Assembly (NCBI RefSeq): GCF_036588685.1
Contig: NC_086374.1
Location: 30,186,886-30,250,885 of the forward strand
Length of the DNA: 64,000 bases
Direction: 5' to 3'
DNA from: Mytilus trossulus
Taxonomy: Eukaryota > Mollusca > Bivalvia > Mytilida > Mytilidae
Shown: positions 45,925 through 56,712 of the stretch, one piece after another
How positions within the stretch are numbered: position 1 is the first letter of the stretch
How the letters are laid out: every line of letters begins with the position of its first letter
Made by a program: the position numbers and the translations under genes
Notes under the pieces: model-generated
Told to the model about the DNA's origin: nothing
What the model saw: the letters and a program-made list of their open reading frames with translations, nothing else
Database searches by the model: none

Positions 45925-47531
45925 GTCTGTTAACTTTTACAAAAAATTTGCCACTTAAATATTTGGGTCAAATGGAATCAAACTTTATCACAACCGTTCT
46001 TTGTATTTAGTTTTTAAAATGCTGTTGATCCTGACTGCCAAACAAGACTGGTATAATAAGAAAAATAAGCTATGGGTAAATTGCAAGTTTTGACTCATTT
46101 TGAAAACTGTAACTGAGAAAATCAGACCCAGTAATAATACTGCCCATTTTTTTTTACAAAAATGCAAGATTTTTAGCTCACCTGGCATAGCCATGTGAGC
46201 TTATGCCATCACTTGGCGTCCGTCGTCGTCGTCGTAAACTATTTCAAGAATCTTCTCCTCTGAAACTACTAGGCCAAATACTTCCAAACTTTAACTGAAT
46301 GTTCCTCAGGGTATCTAGTTTATAAATTTTATTCGAAGTTTTGATCTATCAACAAACATGGTCGCCATTGCTAAAAATAGAACATAGGGGTCAAATGCAG
46401 TTTTTGGCTTATATCTCAAAAACGAAAGCATTTAGAGCAAATTTGACATGGGGTAAAAATGTTCATTAGGTCAAGATCTATCAGCCCTGAAATTTTCAGA
46501 TGAATCAAGCAACCCATTGTTGGGTTGCTGCCACTTAATTGGTAATTTTAAGGAAATTTTGCAGTTTTTGGTCATTATCTTGAATATTACTATAGATAAA
46601 GATAAACTGTAAACAGCAAAAATGATCAGCAAAGTAAGATCTACAAATAAGTTAATATGACCAAAATTATCAATTGACCCCTTAAGGGGTTATTGTCCTT
46701 TAATGACAATTTTTCACAATTTGTTCATCATATTTGCTAACTTTAAAAAATCTTCTCCCCTAAAACTACTCAACCAAATTCAACCAAACTTCAACTGAAT
46801 GATCAGTAGGGTGTATAAAATAAAGTTTGTGTTTTTATTTTCTATTTTGTCAAAAACATGGCCATCATGGCTAAAAATAGAACACAGGGTAAAATGCAGT
46901 TTTTGGCTTATATCTCAAAAACTCCAGCATTTAGAGCAAATAAGACAAGAAGTTAAAGTATTTATTAGGTCAAGGTCTACCTGTCCTGAAATTTTCAGCT
47001 GAAGTTGGTTACTGGTTTTTCAGGTATAATGCCCCTGAATTGATGATTTTAAAGAAATTTTGCAGTTTTGGGTTATTATCTTGAATATTATTATAGATAC
47101 AGATAAACTTAATAGCAAAAATGTTAAGCAAAGTAAGATCTACAAATAAGTCAATTGACCAAAATTGTCAATTGACCCCTTAATGGGTTATTGCCCTTAA
47201 AAGACTTTTTTCACAATTTGTTCATCATGTTGACTTACTTTAAAAAATCTTCTCCTTTGAAACTGCTGTATCAATTTCAGCCAAACTTAGGCTAAATGAG
47301 TTTCAGAATATCTAGTATAAATTTTATATTTTATTTCCTTGTATGTCAAGAAACATAGCTCCTATGGCTAAAATAGAACATAGGAGAAAATGATTTTTTT
47401 TTTTTTGCTTTTGAAGAAAATAAGACGATTCAAAGAACATTTAAATAAATTGAAAAGCCAAAATAATCATTGATGAGAGATTTAACCAAAAAAATTCAGG
47501 TGAGCGATTCAGGCTCTTGAGAGCCTCTTGT
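45925..47531 (+). mobile_element. diverged AGCTCACCTGG-type element plus stray monomer
   Basis: The head TTTTTAGCTCACCTGGCATAGCCATGTGAGCTT is at about 46169. Monomers start near 46230, 46740 and 47235, each keeping 'taaaaatagaaca' and 'tgcagtttttggctta', and the tail ends 'caggtgagcgattcaggctc' with TTGAGAGCCTC. A degenerate monomer (45925-46165) precedes the head. Divergence between monomers is much higher than in the 12664 copy, so this is an old insertion. Confidence 0.75.
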
Positions 47532-48655
47532 TATTATAGCAAGTTTATTCCTTATAGGAGATATTGTTCTTTGAGTACTATTTTTGGAAAGTTTGCTATA
47601 CATGTAGATTGCTATAGAAATAAAGTTTCTAGATAATGTAGTACTGGTGTTTGAAAACTAATATTAGAAAGATGCTTTTGAAATTTTGAGCTCTTGTATT
47701 TCAATAGCATACAGCTTGAATTAAAATGTACTGAATTTTCATCGATAAATCAAATAAGTACATTTTAATTCAATACACTCAAGTAAGAGTTATTCTTTAC
47801 TTGCTTTTTCACAATAATTCTTGTGTGGTATTCTTTGAATTTCTTGGCAGTTATGGTTCTCTTGGACATGCTTTTTAGAGGAATTAGTCTGGTTCAATAG
47901 CCTGAATCAGCCCCTCAACTACTTTTTACATAAATAATAACTTTGGCTTCAAAGCCTTGTTCGTCCTTGTCTGGAGATCTTCTTGTAGTTCCAGTTTGGC
48001 AAGCATTTTGGAGACTTATCCATCCTCTCTTCACTTGTAATCTCTGGTGATAAATTTTGCTGCTTGACATGTTTATTTTTGTTACTGGGTAGGGGTCCCA
48101 TACTATGGCTCCATATTGAATTATGAGATCAATTCTTAAAAGTCTAGTTCATTATCCAATCTGACACAAATTTCAATAACTGGAATGCCACTCAAGTTGA
48201 ATATATGGTGACCCACTATAACAGCATAATTACTTGGAATTGTGTTTAATACCATGATGGTTCAATGGCATAAACTTAACTGGAGACAGAAATTTGACAT
48301 GAAAAATTGTGGATTAGTGTAAAATAAAAAAAAATAGCTTACTATGATATATGGTTAAAGAATGTTATATAATATCAATATGGCAGAGAAGTGGTTTCAA
48401 GTTTAATATAAAGGGACATGACTGACATGAAATAAAAAATCAAAGGATTATCCCTATTTGTCTAATGTTCAAGGTGGAATAAAACAAGTATAACAATATC
48501 AATCTACAGAAATAGAATTTTCTTCAAGTAACAGAAATAACTATGTCACTAGTAACTTATTTAATGAGTATGTGGGTAATTAGTCCTATAACACATGACC
48601 GTGGGAGCATTATTTACTATTTCTATTCACTGTTCTGTTTTTTTCTAGTATCAAA
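47532..48655. other. AT-rich noncoding
   Basis: No gene recognised. Confidence 0.55.
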
Positions 48656-48689
48656 GAAAATAATTACACATTTATTTACTTACTAGAAT

Positions 48690-49710
48690 ACTTCAGATCA
48701 ATCAGGCAGTCTTTATTTAGTATTTACAAAAGAACAGCGAGTAGTCATTGGATATTGTAGATCATTAAATAGTCTTTACATATTTATTAGTACAAAAAAA
48801 CCAGCCAGTAATCATAGGATATTGTAGATAATTCCAGTATTCTTGACCTATTTATTTGTACAAAAAAAAACCAATCAGTATAGTCATTGGATACTGACTG
48901 TAGATAATTCAGGCAGTCTTGACCTATTTATTTGTAAAAAAAATAACAGCCAGTAGTCATTGGATACTGTAGATCATTCAGGTAGTCTTGATTCTTGACC
49001 TGTTCATTTGTATTAAAAAAAATCGGTCTCACTAATTAGCGACAACAAGAATTTTAGCGACAACAAGCGTCAACAAGCGACAAGAAGCGACAACAAGAAT
49101 TATTTTAGCGACAACAAGCGACAAGAAACTATTTAGCGACAAGAAAACATATTTTTTTTAATTAAAATTAATTATTGCAATAAATATTGAAAGAATATGC
49201 AAAACAAAATAATTTTAGCGACAAGAAAGTTAAAATTGATAGAAAAAAATGAAACATTATTTACATAATATTTTATCACTCTATTATGTATAACATTCGT
49301 TTATTCATACTTTGACTTTGATACATATTCTTCATATTTAAAAATATAAAAAAAGAAGCTCAATCTCTTTCTTCTTCACAAATGTTTAATTTCTTCACTA
49401 CCAATATACTAATATAAACTTCACAATCACTTTCTTCCTCACAAATGTTTCATTTCTTCGTCTATCTATATAATAAAACATTTTAATTGGACATATCTGC
49501 TCGTATATTCAAAAAAAAAACATTACATACAAATTTCTTTATCTAATAAAAAAAAAAATGTTTTCTTGTCGCTAAATAGTCTTTTTGTCGCTTGTTGTCG
49601 CTAAAATAATTCTTGTTGTCGCTTCTTGTCGCTTGTTGACGCTTGTTGTCGCTTCTTGACGCTTGTTGTCGCTAATTAGTGAGACCCAAAAAAATCAGTC
49701 AGTTGTCATC
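48690..49710. repeat. ~70-bp tandem array interrupted by a Foldback-like element
   Basis: Units containing 'cagccagtagtcattggata' and 'gtagatcattcaggcagtct' are spaced about 68-73 bp (ggata at 48750, 48818, 48889, 48962). The array continues after the inserted element with 'aaaaaaatcagtcagttgtc' at 49688, showing that the element landed inside it. Confidence 0.82.
49025..49686. mobile_element. Foldback-like element, tandem-repeat inverted arms, 662 bp
   Basis: The left arm (49025-49150) and right arm (about 49559-49686) are near-perfect inverse copies. They start and end GGTCTCACTAATTAG / CTAATTAGTGAGACC and consist mainly of direct repeats of AGCGACAACA and AGCGACAAGA. The sequence AAAAAAATC (9 bp) precedes the left end and recurs just after the right end, consistent with a 9-bp target duplication. 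Long inverted arms built of short tandem repeats with 9-bp duplications are the known description of Foldback elements. The centre (~400 bp) is AT-rich without coding capacity. Confidence 0.85.
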
Positions 49711-49897
49711 TTCACTTCACGCACACATACACGAATATCAATTACCCATATGCTTACGAGGCATGTTGCAATGTTAAACTTATTACGGTATGTGAAAATC
49801 AAGACTTGCATAAAAAATATCCCAATATTAGAGGCAGTGGCGTCATTTTTCCTCAGAGCTTTCATCTCTTTGATTATTGTATGTCAGATAATCCTTC

Positions 49898-50575
49898 TAT
49901 AAAAGAGGGACGAAAGATATCAAAGGGACAGTCAATCTCATAAATCTAAAACAAACTGACAACGCCATGGCTAAAAATGAAAAAGACAAACAGACAAACA
50001 ATATTACACATGACACAACATAGAAAACTAAAGAATAAACAACACGAACCCCACCAAAAACTAGGGCTGATCTCAGGTGCTCCGGAAGGGTAAACAGATC
50101 CTGCTCCACATGTGGCACCCGTCGTGTTGCTTATGTGATAACAAATCCGGCAAATAGTCTAATTCGGTAGGTCACATACATGAAAGGGAAGGGGATTGTA
50201 GTTACGACGTAAGGATTCCCGATATCATTTGTGAAACGGTTATTCCATACCGGTCAACCAACTCGTGATGGCGTCCGTAAAATTTACGAAGGGATGATTT
50301 CAACTTCACCATTTGGAACTCTTGGTTTAATTGCTTCCTTGTGAGCAGCAACCCTCTATCAAGAAATCATGATAGGAAATGCAAGCACGGGAATATCGTA
50401 TCAATTGGGAGATATATACTCCGTATGCAGGTGCTGCTGGAATGTTGCTACTTAATAGAAATGGAAAGTTCACAATTGGAAAGCTGAAATCATCTCTTTT
50501 GTCGTAAAGTTTTGTTTTCAATCGACCCTCATTGTCAATTTCTAGATGAAAGTCAAGATAAGTCTCTCGAATGCA
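49898..50575 (-). pseudogene. retroelement RT C-terminus plus 3' UTR (Penelope-like?)
   Basis: Reading the minus strand from 50575, one frame gives TYLDFHLEIDNEGRLK, KLYDKRDDFSFPIVNFPF and SNIPAAPAYGVYISQLIRYS, then stops at 50327; further HELVDRYGITVSQM lies at about 50270-50225 in another frame. Then follows a noncoding 3' part ending 'gatatctttcgtccctcttt' at 49900. These are the C-terminal motifs of a reverse transcriptase whose pattern resembles Penelope-like elements. The copy is 5'-truncated and frameshifted, so dead. Confidence 0.72.
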
Positions 50576-50732
50576 TGTATTTTAATCCTTAACAGTTATT
50601 TACATGAATGTCAAAATAATGAAACACTGATTACAGCACTGACATGTCAGCTTAAAGGTCATGCCGTTTTAAGATATCGTTAATTGAGAGAGCACTTCCT
50701 ACAACTCTAGAAATAAGTGGTAAATATATTAA

Positions 50733-51110
50733 TGAAGATGTGGTATGATTGCCAATGACACAACTCTCCACAAGAGACCAAAATGACACAGAAATTAACA
50801 ACTATGGGTAACCGTACGGCCTTCAACAATGATTAAAGCCCATACCGCGTAGTCAGCTATATAAAAGGCTCCTAATGACAAATGTTAAACAAATCATGTG
50901 GCAAGATTGCCAATGAGACAACTATCCACCAAAGTTCAAATGAAGTGGGTAAAATTGAGAATGGAAATGGGGTATATTTCAAAGAGACAATAACCCGACA
51001 AAAGAGCAGACATCACCCGAAGGCCACAAATGGGTTTTCAACCGGCGCAGCGCGAAAATCCCGCACCCGGAGGTGGTCCTCAGCTGGCCCCTAAATAAAA
51101 TTTAGTACTA
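50733..51110 (-). repeat. two interspersed repeat fragments, inverse
   Basis: 50733-50940 carries 'gaagatgtggtatgattgcc' and 'accgtacggccttcaacaat'; 50945-51110 carries 'gagaatggaaatggggtata' and 'cgcacccggaggtggtcctc'. Both match families described at 20875 and 33710. Confidence 0.7.
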
Positions 51111-51199
51111 GTTCATTGAAAAGGGACGTCAAACTAAACTCTAAAACATATAAATGAACTAAAATTAAAATAAACAGCTGTACCACGAGCGGATGATAC

Positions 51200-51480
51200 G
51201 TCCATCGTGTTGAGTGTGTTCAAAGTTTTATGCAATAATCATAAATGGTTTCTGAGATGATGGCGCGACATGTGAACCCCCGCCCCTCTTTTTTTATGTT
51301 TCCAAATAAAATAAAATCTTGAATCATCACCATAAAGAATACAGATCTTAAGATAATATAACTAAGAAGTGTGTAAAGTTTTAACCAATAATCATAAATC
51401 GTTTTTGAAATACGGGCGCGACATTTGACCCCCTTTTTTTAAACAAAAAACTCAATATCTCTTAAATTGAATTTTAAATC
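51200..51480 (+). repeat. two diverged ~152-bp direct repeats
   Basis: 'gtgtgttcaaagttttatgc' + 'aataatcataaatggttt' (51218) and 'gtgtgtaaagttttaaccaa' + 'taatcataaatcgttttt' (51370) head similar units ending 'gcgcgacat.tgaaccccc'. A further partial unit ('aagaagtatgtcaaatcata', 52893) lies beyond the palindromic element, which therefore inserted into this family. Confidence 0.6.
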
Positions 51481-52034
51481 ATCAAAAAAAGGCAAACAGT
51501 TCTTTAGATAAGTTGGCTCGGGACTATTCGACTGCGCATAATTTCACGCATGAATTAAAAAAGTATTTGTTGTAAGAACGACATAATTTTTGTAAATATT
51601 TTGATTGATTAGAAATGTAAAATCATTGTAGATATGAGACTTATTTTCGTTATTATCCGTATTAGTTAAAGGGTCAAAATGACATTTAACCCATTTTCAC
51701 CATTTTCCCGCCAATATTTGGGTTTTTAGGCAAATATTTTTTTTCCCGTATCGGTGACCGCTATGTTTTTTATTTGCTTATTCTTTGAAGCTATATTTCA
51801 GCTTTTTATAGTCATAGTACGTTTTTTATATATTCCGATAAAAATATGTCAACACCTCTATTTTCCCTATCATTTAATTGAAAAATGGTCCCTTTTACAT
51901 ACCTGTTTAAAAGTAAAATTTTCAGTGAGCTTAAATGGTCCGTAACCCCCTACTTTTTCCGACCAATTTGATTCACCTTCTGTATTGAATAAAATAACAA
52001 AAAATACGACACTTCTGATAGAAACTTCGAATAG

Positions 52035-52876
52035 GCCCCAGCTACGGGGCGCCGAATGGGACTCTTGTGGTTTTGTACAAAATTCAATTCTGTCATAACA
52101 AAATATTTGTCATGACAAAAGTGACTTTTGTCCACTGAAAGATAATTTTGTATAACAAAATTTCAAAGGAGTAGGTTCAGTAAGACCCCTTTTTGGCCCC
52201 AAAATTTAGCAGTTTTACAAAATTGTTTTAAAATGTAAACCTTTAGTTATTTATTGGACAGTAGAATGCTTCTGCTACATAAATATTGGCTGTTTTTACA
52301 ATACAATGCACATATATCGAGTACTAGCACCATAAAGTCATGCTAAATCACTGAAATCTTCACAATTCTAGCATTTTAGTTAAATTTTAGACGGTTTTCG
52401 TGTTAAACAAAAGTGGCCGCATTCGTGTTCATCCTTAATATTGAAATGTAAGTTGTATTTTATTATAATACATAACATATATAAAGGTTGAGGATGAACA
52501 CGAATGCGGCCACGTTCAATTTTGACAAAAAACAACCGAAAAGTGACATTTTTCGGCATATTTGATAGATTTTCCATACTTGAGCTTGAATCGGATCGTT
52601 TTAAATGACTAAATCAGTTAAAATCTTTCACATAAACTGATTGATTCAAATGAAATAGACACTTAAGTGTTTAAAAAGTGGTAAAAATCTTTCGTCAGAT
52701 GAACCTGAAATATTTGAGGCCAAAATCGGTCCTTACCGGACCTACTCCTTTGTAGTATGCTACAAATTTTGTTAAACTGAACTCATTTTTGTTGACAAAA
52801 GTCAATTTTGTCCGTACAAAATTGAATTTCGAGTTCAAAACCACAAGAGTCCCATATATACGGCGACCCGTACCAG
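52035..52876. repeat. ~840-bp imperfect palindrome (fold-back repeat)
   Basis: Outer arms 'tacggggcgccgaatgggac' (52041) and 'atatacggcgacccgta' (to about 52873) are inverse, as are 'gactcttgtggttttg' / 'caaaaccacaagagtc', 'aaaggagtaggt' / 'acctactccttt' and a perfect 22-bp centre GTGGCCGCATTCG... (52413-52434 / 52492-52513). Almost the whole length could fold on itself. No coding frame. Probably a non-autonomous transposon; clear target duplications were not found. Confidence 0.75.
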
Positions 52877-53032
52877 CCACCTTAATATAACTAAGAAGTA
52901 TGTCAAATCATAACTTGATCGTTTTTGAAAAAAAACACACACCAGTTTAGTAAAAATAGTCTCGTAACTAAAAAAAAACTATGTTACTTTCATAAAATTT
53001 AGATGAAATTTACGGTGCGACATTTACCCTTC

Positions 53033-53215
53033 CGGAGCACCTGAGATCACCCCTAGTTTTTAGTGGGGTTCGTGTTGTTTATTCTTTAGTTTTCTATGTT
53101 GTGTCATGTGTACTATTGTTTTTCTGTTTGTCTTTTTCATTTTTAGCCATGGCGTTGTCTGTTTTAGATTTACGAGTTTGACTGTCCCTTTGGTATCTTT
53201 CGTCCCTCTTTTTAG
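53033..53215 (+). mobile_element. 5'-truncated 3' end of the RT retroelement
   Basis: 'acccttccggagcacctgag', 'ggggttcgtgttgtttattc' and 'tatctttcgtccctcttttt' are the + strand version of the 3' UTR in copies 49898 and 63507. Truncation removed all RT sequence, as expected for target-primed reverse transcription. Confidence 0.8.
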
Positions 53216-53219
53216 ACGC

Positions 53220-54170
53220 CAAACAAACGGACGGAAAGCCGGACATTTGTATACCTCAATGATTTACGTCCCGTCAAAATTTTGACGGGCGTACATCATG
53301 TACATGATCGTATAAAACATTCAAAAATAACAAAGGCCAGAGGCTCCTGACTTAATTGTTACAGACACAAAAATGCGACGGGATCAAACAAGTGGATGCA
53401 AAGCCCACATGCTGATATATATTAATCTGAATGTTATTGATTTTATTCATTAAAAACGCTATACGGTAATACGATTTCTTTCTAATAAGCAACTATGTAG
53501 AATTTACATTTTACAAGGATTTCTATACAAATCCTTGCATTTTATTATGCTAGCAATTTCCTTTTGGATATTGATAAAGTTAGAATTATCATTACAGTAA
53601 CTCTGAAAACAAAATTAGTTCTACTAAATTAATACGGAATAATGCGTCTGCATTCATTGTAATTTGTATCAGAGATATGTCTGATCGAGTGGGACTAATA
53701 GATGGTCATAGATACATTCAATGTATGATTTACCATTTTCCATTTTTTAAGCATAATATTAATATTAGTGCCATTCATGTATAAGGGTACTTACTTTCTA
53801 GTGAACAAATAATACTTGATCTACATTTTCCAACGCTAATGTATCACAGGCACTTGTCTCAGATTCCCCCCCCCCCCCCCCCCTGTATTTAGGATTTTTT
53901 TTTTAGACAAGAGAAAAATTCTTATATGCCTAAGGTATATAGGATTCTTTCAGAGACAAGTGCCTGTGTAATGTATTCTAGACTTAAATAATAAGGGGTT
54001 TAAATTATTTCTTTTCGTATTTTTTTCGTGTGCACGTGTGCTCCACAACGGAGGAAAATACAAATAAAAAGAAAGTCAGAAATCTTTTGAAAAGAAGGTA
54101 TAAAATGTGTCGACTTCCTGTCATGAAAAACGTAAACACAAATAATAAAGTTGGCACCAGTTTTTCATTT
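53220..54170. other. noncoding upstream of the UPF0449-like gene
   Basis: Contains an inverse repeat fragment at 53325-53395 ('caaaggccagaggctcctga') and a C run of about 19 at 53866-53884. No exon seen. The 120 bp before 54174 may hold the promoter (GTGCACGTGTG near 54030). Confidence 0.45.
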
Positions 54171-54227
54171 TAGAACAGAACAGACGATCTAACCACGTCA
54201 ACTACATTAAAAAAATACCCGACTGAG

Positions 54228-54348
54228 ATGCATAAAAACAAACCAATACCTGAACGACCTAAACCACCGTCCTTTAAAGAAATAATCGAAGATGTAGATA
54301 GTGCTCCAAATGACGACGTGGTCTTCTCTCCATATTCCTCTTCTGATG
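54228..54348 (+). CDS. UPF0449 family protein (C19orf25 homologue), exon 1
   Basis: ATG at 54228 opens 40 codons plus one base, ending at donor GATG|gtaact. It encodes PERPKPPSFKEIIEDVDSAP and DDVVFSPYSSSD, matching the N-terminal 'RP.PPT.EQI.EDV..AP..D.VF' signature I recall for human C19orf25. Upstream in-frame TAG at 54171 could be an acceptor, so a 5' noncoding exon may precede. Function of the family is unknown. Confidence 0.8.
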
Positions 54349-54656
54349 GTAACTAATTAACCGATCTTTATAATATGAGACGTGTTATATACATGGCTGG
54401 TAACACCCTCCATAAATCGACATCTTATTACATTTTCATGTGTACAACAACGTGCTCTTTTTCAGGGTCAGAAGTCTAAGTTTATGGAGAGAATCTGGGT
54501 CTACAATAACGATAAACTATACCCATTATCATGAATATCCTCTGTTATTTATTTTTCAGCATCCCATTATTCCATAAAGTATTTTTCTCTAAAATTCTTA
54601 ATTTTTCTGTTGCATTATTCATGTTATTCTCTATTCTGTAAACCCCATCTACTAGA

Positions 54657-54744
54657 CCGAGATTACTCTGACGTCCAACAGCTGTTTTGTCAGACACCCA
54701 AGCTTGTCTGGCAATACAGCTGTTGAACATCATAGTAATCTCGG
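54657..54744. ncRNA. intronic hairpin of pre-miRNA size (candidate)
   Basis: Two 41-nt arms (54657-54697 and 54704-54744) are inverse at 35 of 41 positions and separated by 6 nt: CCGAGATTACT ... AGTAATCTCGG. It lies in the intron 54349-55183 of the UPF0449-like gene. The size and spaced mismatches resemble a miRNA precursor, but a tiny MITE relic would look the same. Confidence 0.35.
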
Positions 54745-55183
54745 ATTACCCCTACACATCTACATGTAGTCCCTCTTTCATGTGCAAAAACTCCCTCCAC
54801 CATTGTTTATATCTCTAAACTACTTTTATTGTAATAATAGTCAGAAAGTGCATGGATAAGAGCAAGAACACATTAGATAAACATAAAAGGTCAACATTAA
54901 TTTTCATACATGTGTATTAAAATAATATTTAGCAAATAAAAAATAAAACCAAAAACATATTATTTAGAAAAAAATTGGAGTCCATTCCCAAAGCATATAT
55001 ATATATATATATACATTATATATGTGATGCATTGGTTTGGACTTTAAATTGATGCACATCTACTGAGATTACTAGATATCTCAGACATCTATAGTATTTT
55101 GCTATTGCTACTTTATTTGAAAATAAAAGTGTATGTTTCTTACATGAGAAGTGTACATTGCATTTTTTTATGTTTTTTTTTAG

Positions 55184-55428
55184 ATATTAAAGAAAAGTCT
55201 ACAGCTTTAGAAGAATCCTATTTGGAAACATCTGAGTTGAATATTGAGAATGAAAGCCCACAGGATGAGGCATATGATCAGGCAGTTGAGTTTATAAAAC
55301 TTACAAACAAGTTAGAAAGTGCACCAACATTACTTGATGAACAGTTCAGAAGACTACAAGAACTTAAGTCAGAAGTTTCAAAATCTATAAACAAACTTAA
55401 AGAATCATCAGAGGCATTGCAGTCTTAG
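55184..55428 (+). CDS. UPF0449 family protein (C19orf25 homologue), exon 2
   Basis: Acceptor ttttttttag; the join restores GAT and continues IKEKSTALEESYLETSELNI to stop TAG at 55426-55428, 121 residues in total. The segment DEAYDQAVEFIKLTNKLE then LDEQFRRLQELKSEVSKSIN is a predicted coiled coil and aligns with 'LY.QS..YV.AN..L' and the following helix of C19orf25 in my recollection. Length is close to the human protein. AATAAA signals follow at 55613 and 55675. Confidence 0.8.
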
Positions 55429-55612
55429 CATACAATGTATTTGATTGTTAAAATGCTTCAAAATCGTGATAGTGTTCATTAGAAATATTTATAAATATGA
55501 AAAGTGGTGAATGTTGTTTAATAGTTTTAATATTTATTTTTGATGTCTTAGTAATGATGTATTATGAAATTAAAAGGTATATACATGTACATAATATGAA
55601 TGTACAACTTAA

Positions 55613-55680
55613 AATAAATGGTTACTGTGAATTAAGCAAAAAGTCTATACCAGCATACAACAATGTACAAATGAAATAAA
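55613..55680 (+). terminator. polyadenylation signals of the UPF0449-like gene
   Basis: AATAAA at 55613-55618 and again at 55675-55680, 185-250 bp past the stop. Confidence 0.6.
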
Positions 55681-56119
55681 GTTAGACTGAAAATCAACCA
55701 TACATTTAGCTCTAATCAACAATCACAAACCACCATGTTATAAAATACAAAAAAGTTAATTGATTGGAAGTTGTGTCTTTTCATCTATCCCAGATATTAG
55801 TTTGACAACCTAGTTACAAGTGTTTGAGTCATGCAGAAAAAGATTAAAGCTCCCTATATGCTAACACACAGTTTCGTGCACATTGATTCTGCATGCAAGA
55901 AAGAAATGGCAAAATAAAAATTTATCAATTGAATGTTAAAGGAAACACCTATGCTGTCACTTTTTTAATTGATGACATATCATTAAATACCGACATTTGG
56001 TTTCAAAATATTTTTTGTGTGGAGATTATGACAAAATCGGGAGGTAACTTGTATCTTTTACAAGATTTGAATTTGTAATACTCAGTCTAAGACATGTAGT
56101 TTTGAAGCACATTTTACAC

Positions 56120-56712
56120 TGTACAGTTCATCAGTTTGGAATGAGATGCACCTATGGGCATTAGAATTATCAGATCCCTTTGTTATCGTTAAAAATATGC
56201 CGAGTCAATATGATCAACAGGCTAACGGGGCCAATCAACCTGCAACCACGCTAAAACAGTATTCAAAGTCTCATTATTTTTTGTGTTGATAGACCATATG
56301 AATAGAGAACTGGTGAGTGGAGTCGCATCAAGTATTATTAGAAAATCGCTTCTTTGTGCTGTATCTGCTTCATTGTGTTCTAGGAAATATCCCAAACAAA
56401 CAAATCTCAATAATGTCTGAAACATACGAAACTGACCTGGCATGTAATTTTGACGAATTCAATTGGGAGGTCGCTCGATGACGAACACGTACTCTTGTTT
56501 ATAACATCTGGCGAGTGCTACCATGTCATGATGGAGATCTATCAGTCACGGTACTACGAATGTTATTGAAAACAAATGTACGATCAACAATGAACAATGA
56601 CAGTTACATAGCATTACTGCATATTCATCGGGATTTCAGTGTGAATATTGACAAAGTAATAGAGAAGTTTGTTTCTGCCCAGACCCGAAGAGCAGATTTT
56701 GGACAATTTTGA
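56120..56712 (+). pseudogene. dead hAT-type transposase (ZMYM1-like), C-terminal half
   Basis: Conceptual pieces in three frames: NMPSQYDQQANGANQPATTL (about 56200-56256), then SLFFVLIDHMNRELVSGVAS (about 56266-56325), then LKTNVRSTMNNDSYIALLHI, IHRDFSVNIDKVIEKF and SRR-like RRADF to a stop at 56712. They match the 'R.QANR.N.PA.TP..YY...', 'FIDH...EL' and dimerisation 'LKT.LRSTM....LA.L.IHRD..ID' motifs of hAT transposases and domesticated ZMYM1-type proteins. Frameshifts and an internal stop show it is inactive. Confidence 0.75.

Noticed and set aside
48690..49023. CRISPR-like spaced repeats
   Set aside because: Whole ~70-bp units repeat without unique spacers, in a eukaryotic genome; it is a tandem array.
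49897..50118. 73-codon minus-strand frame as a gene (and its relative at 63352-63624)
   Set aside because: They lie in the noncoding 3' part of the retroelement copies.
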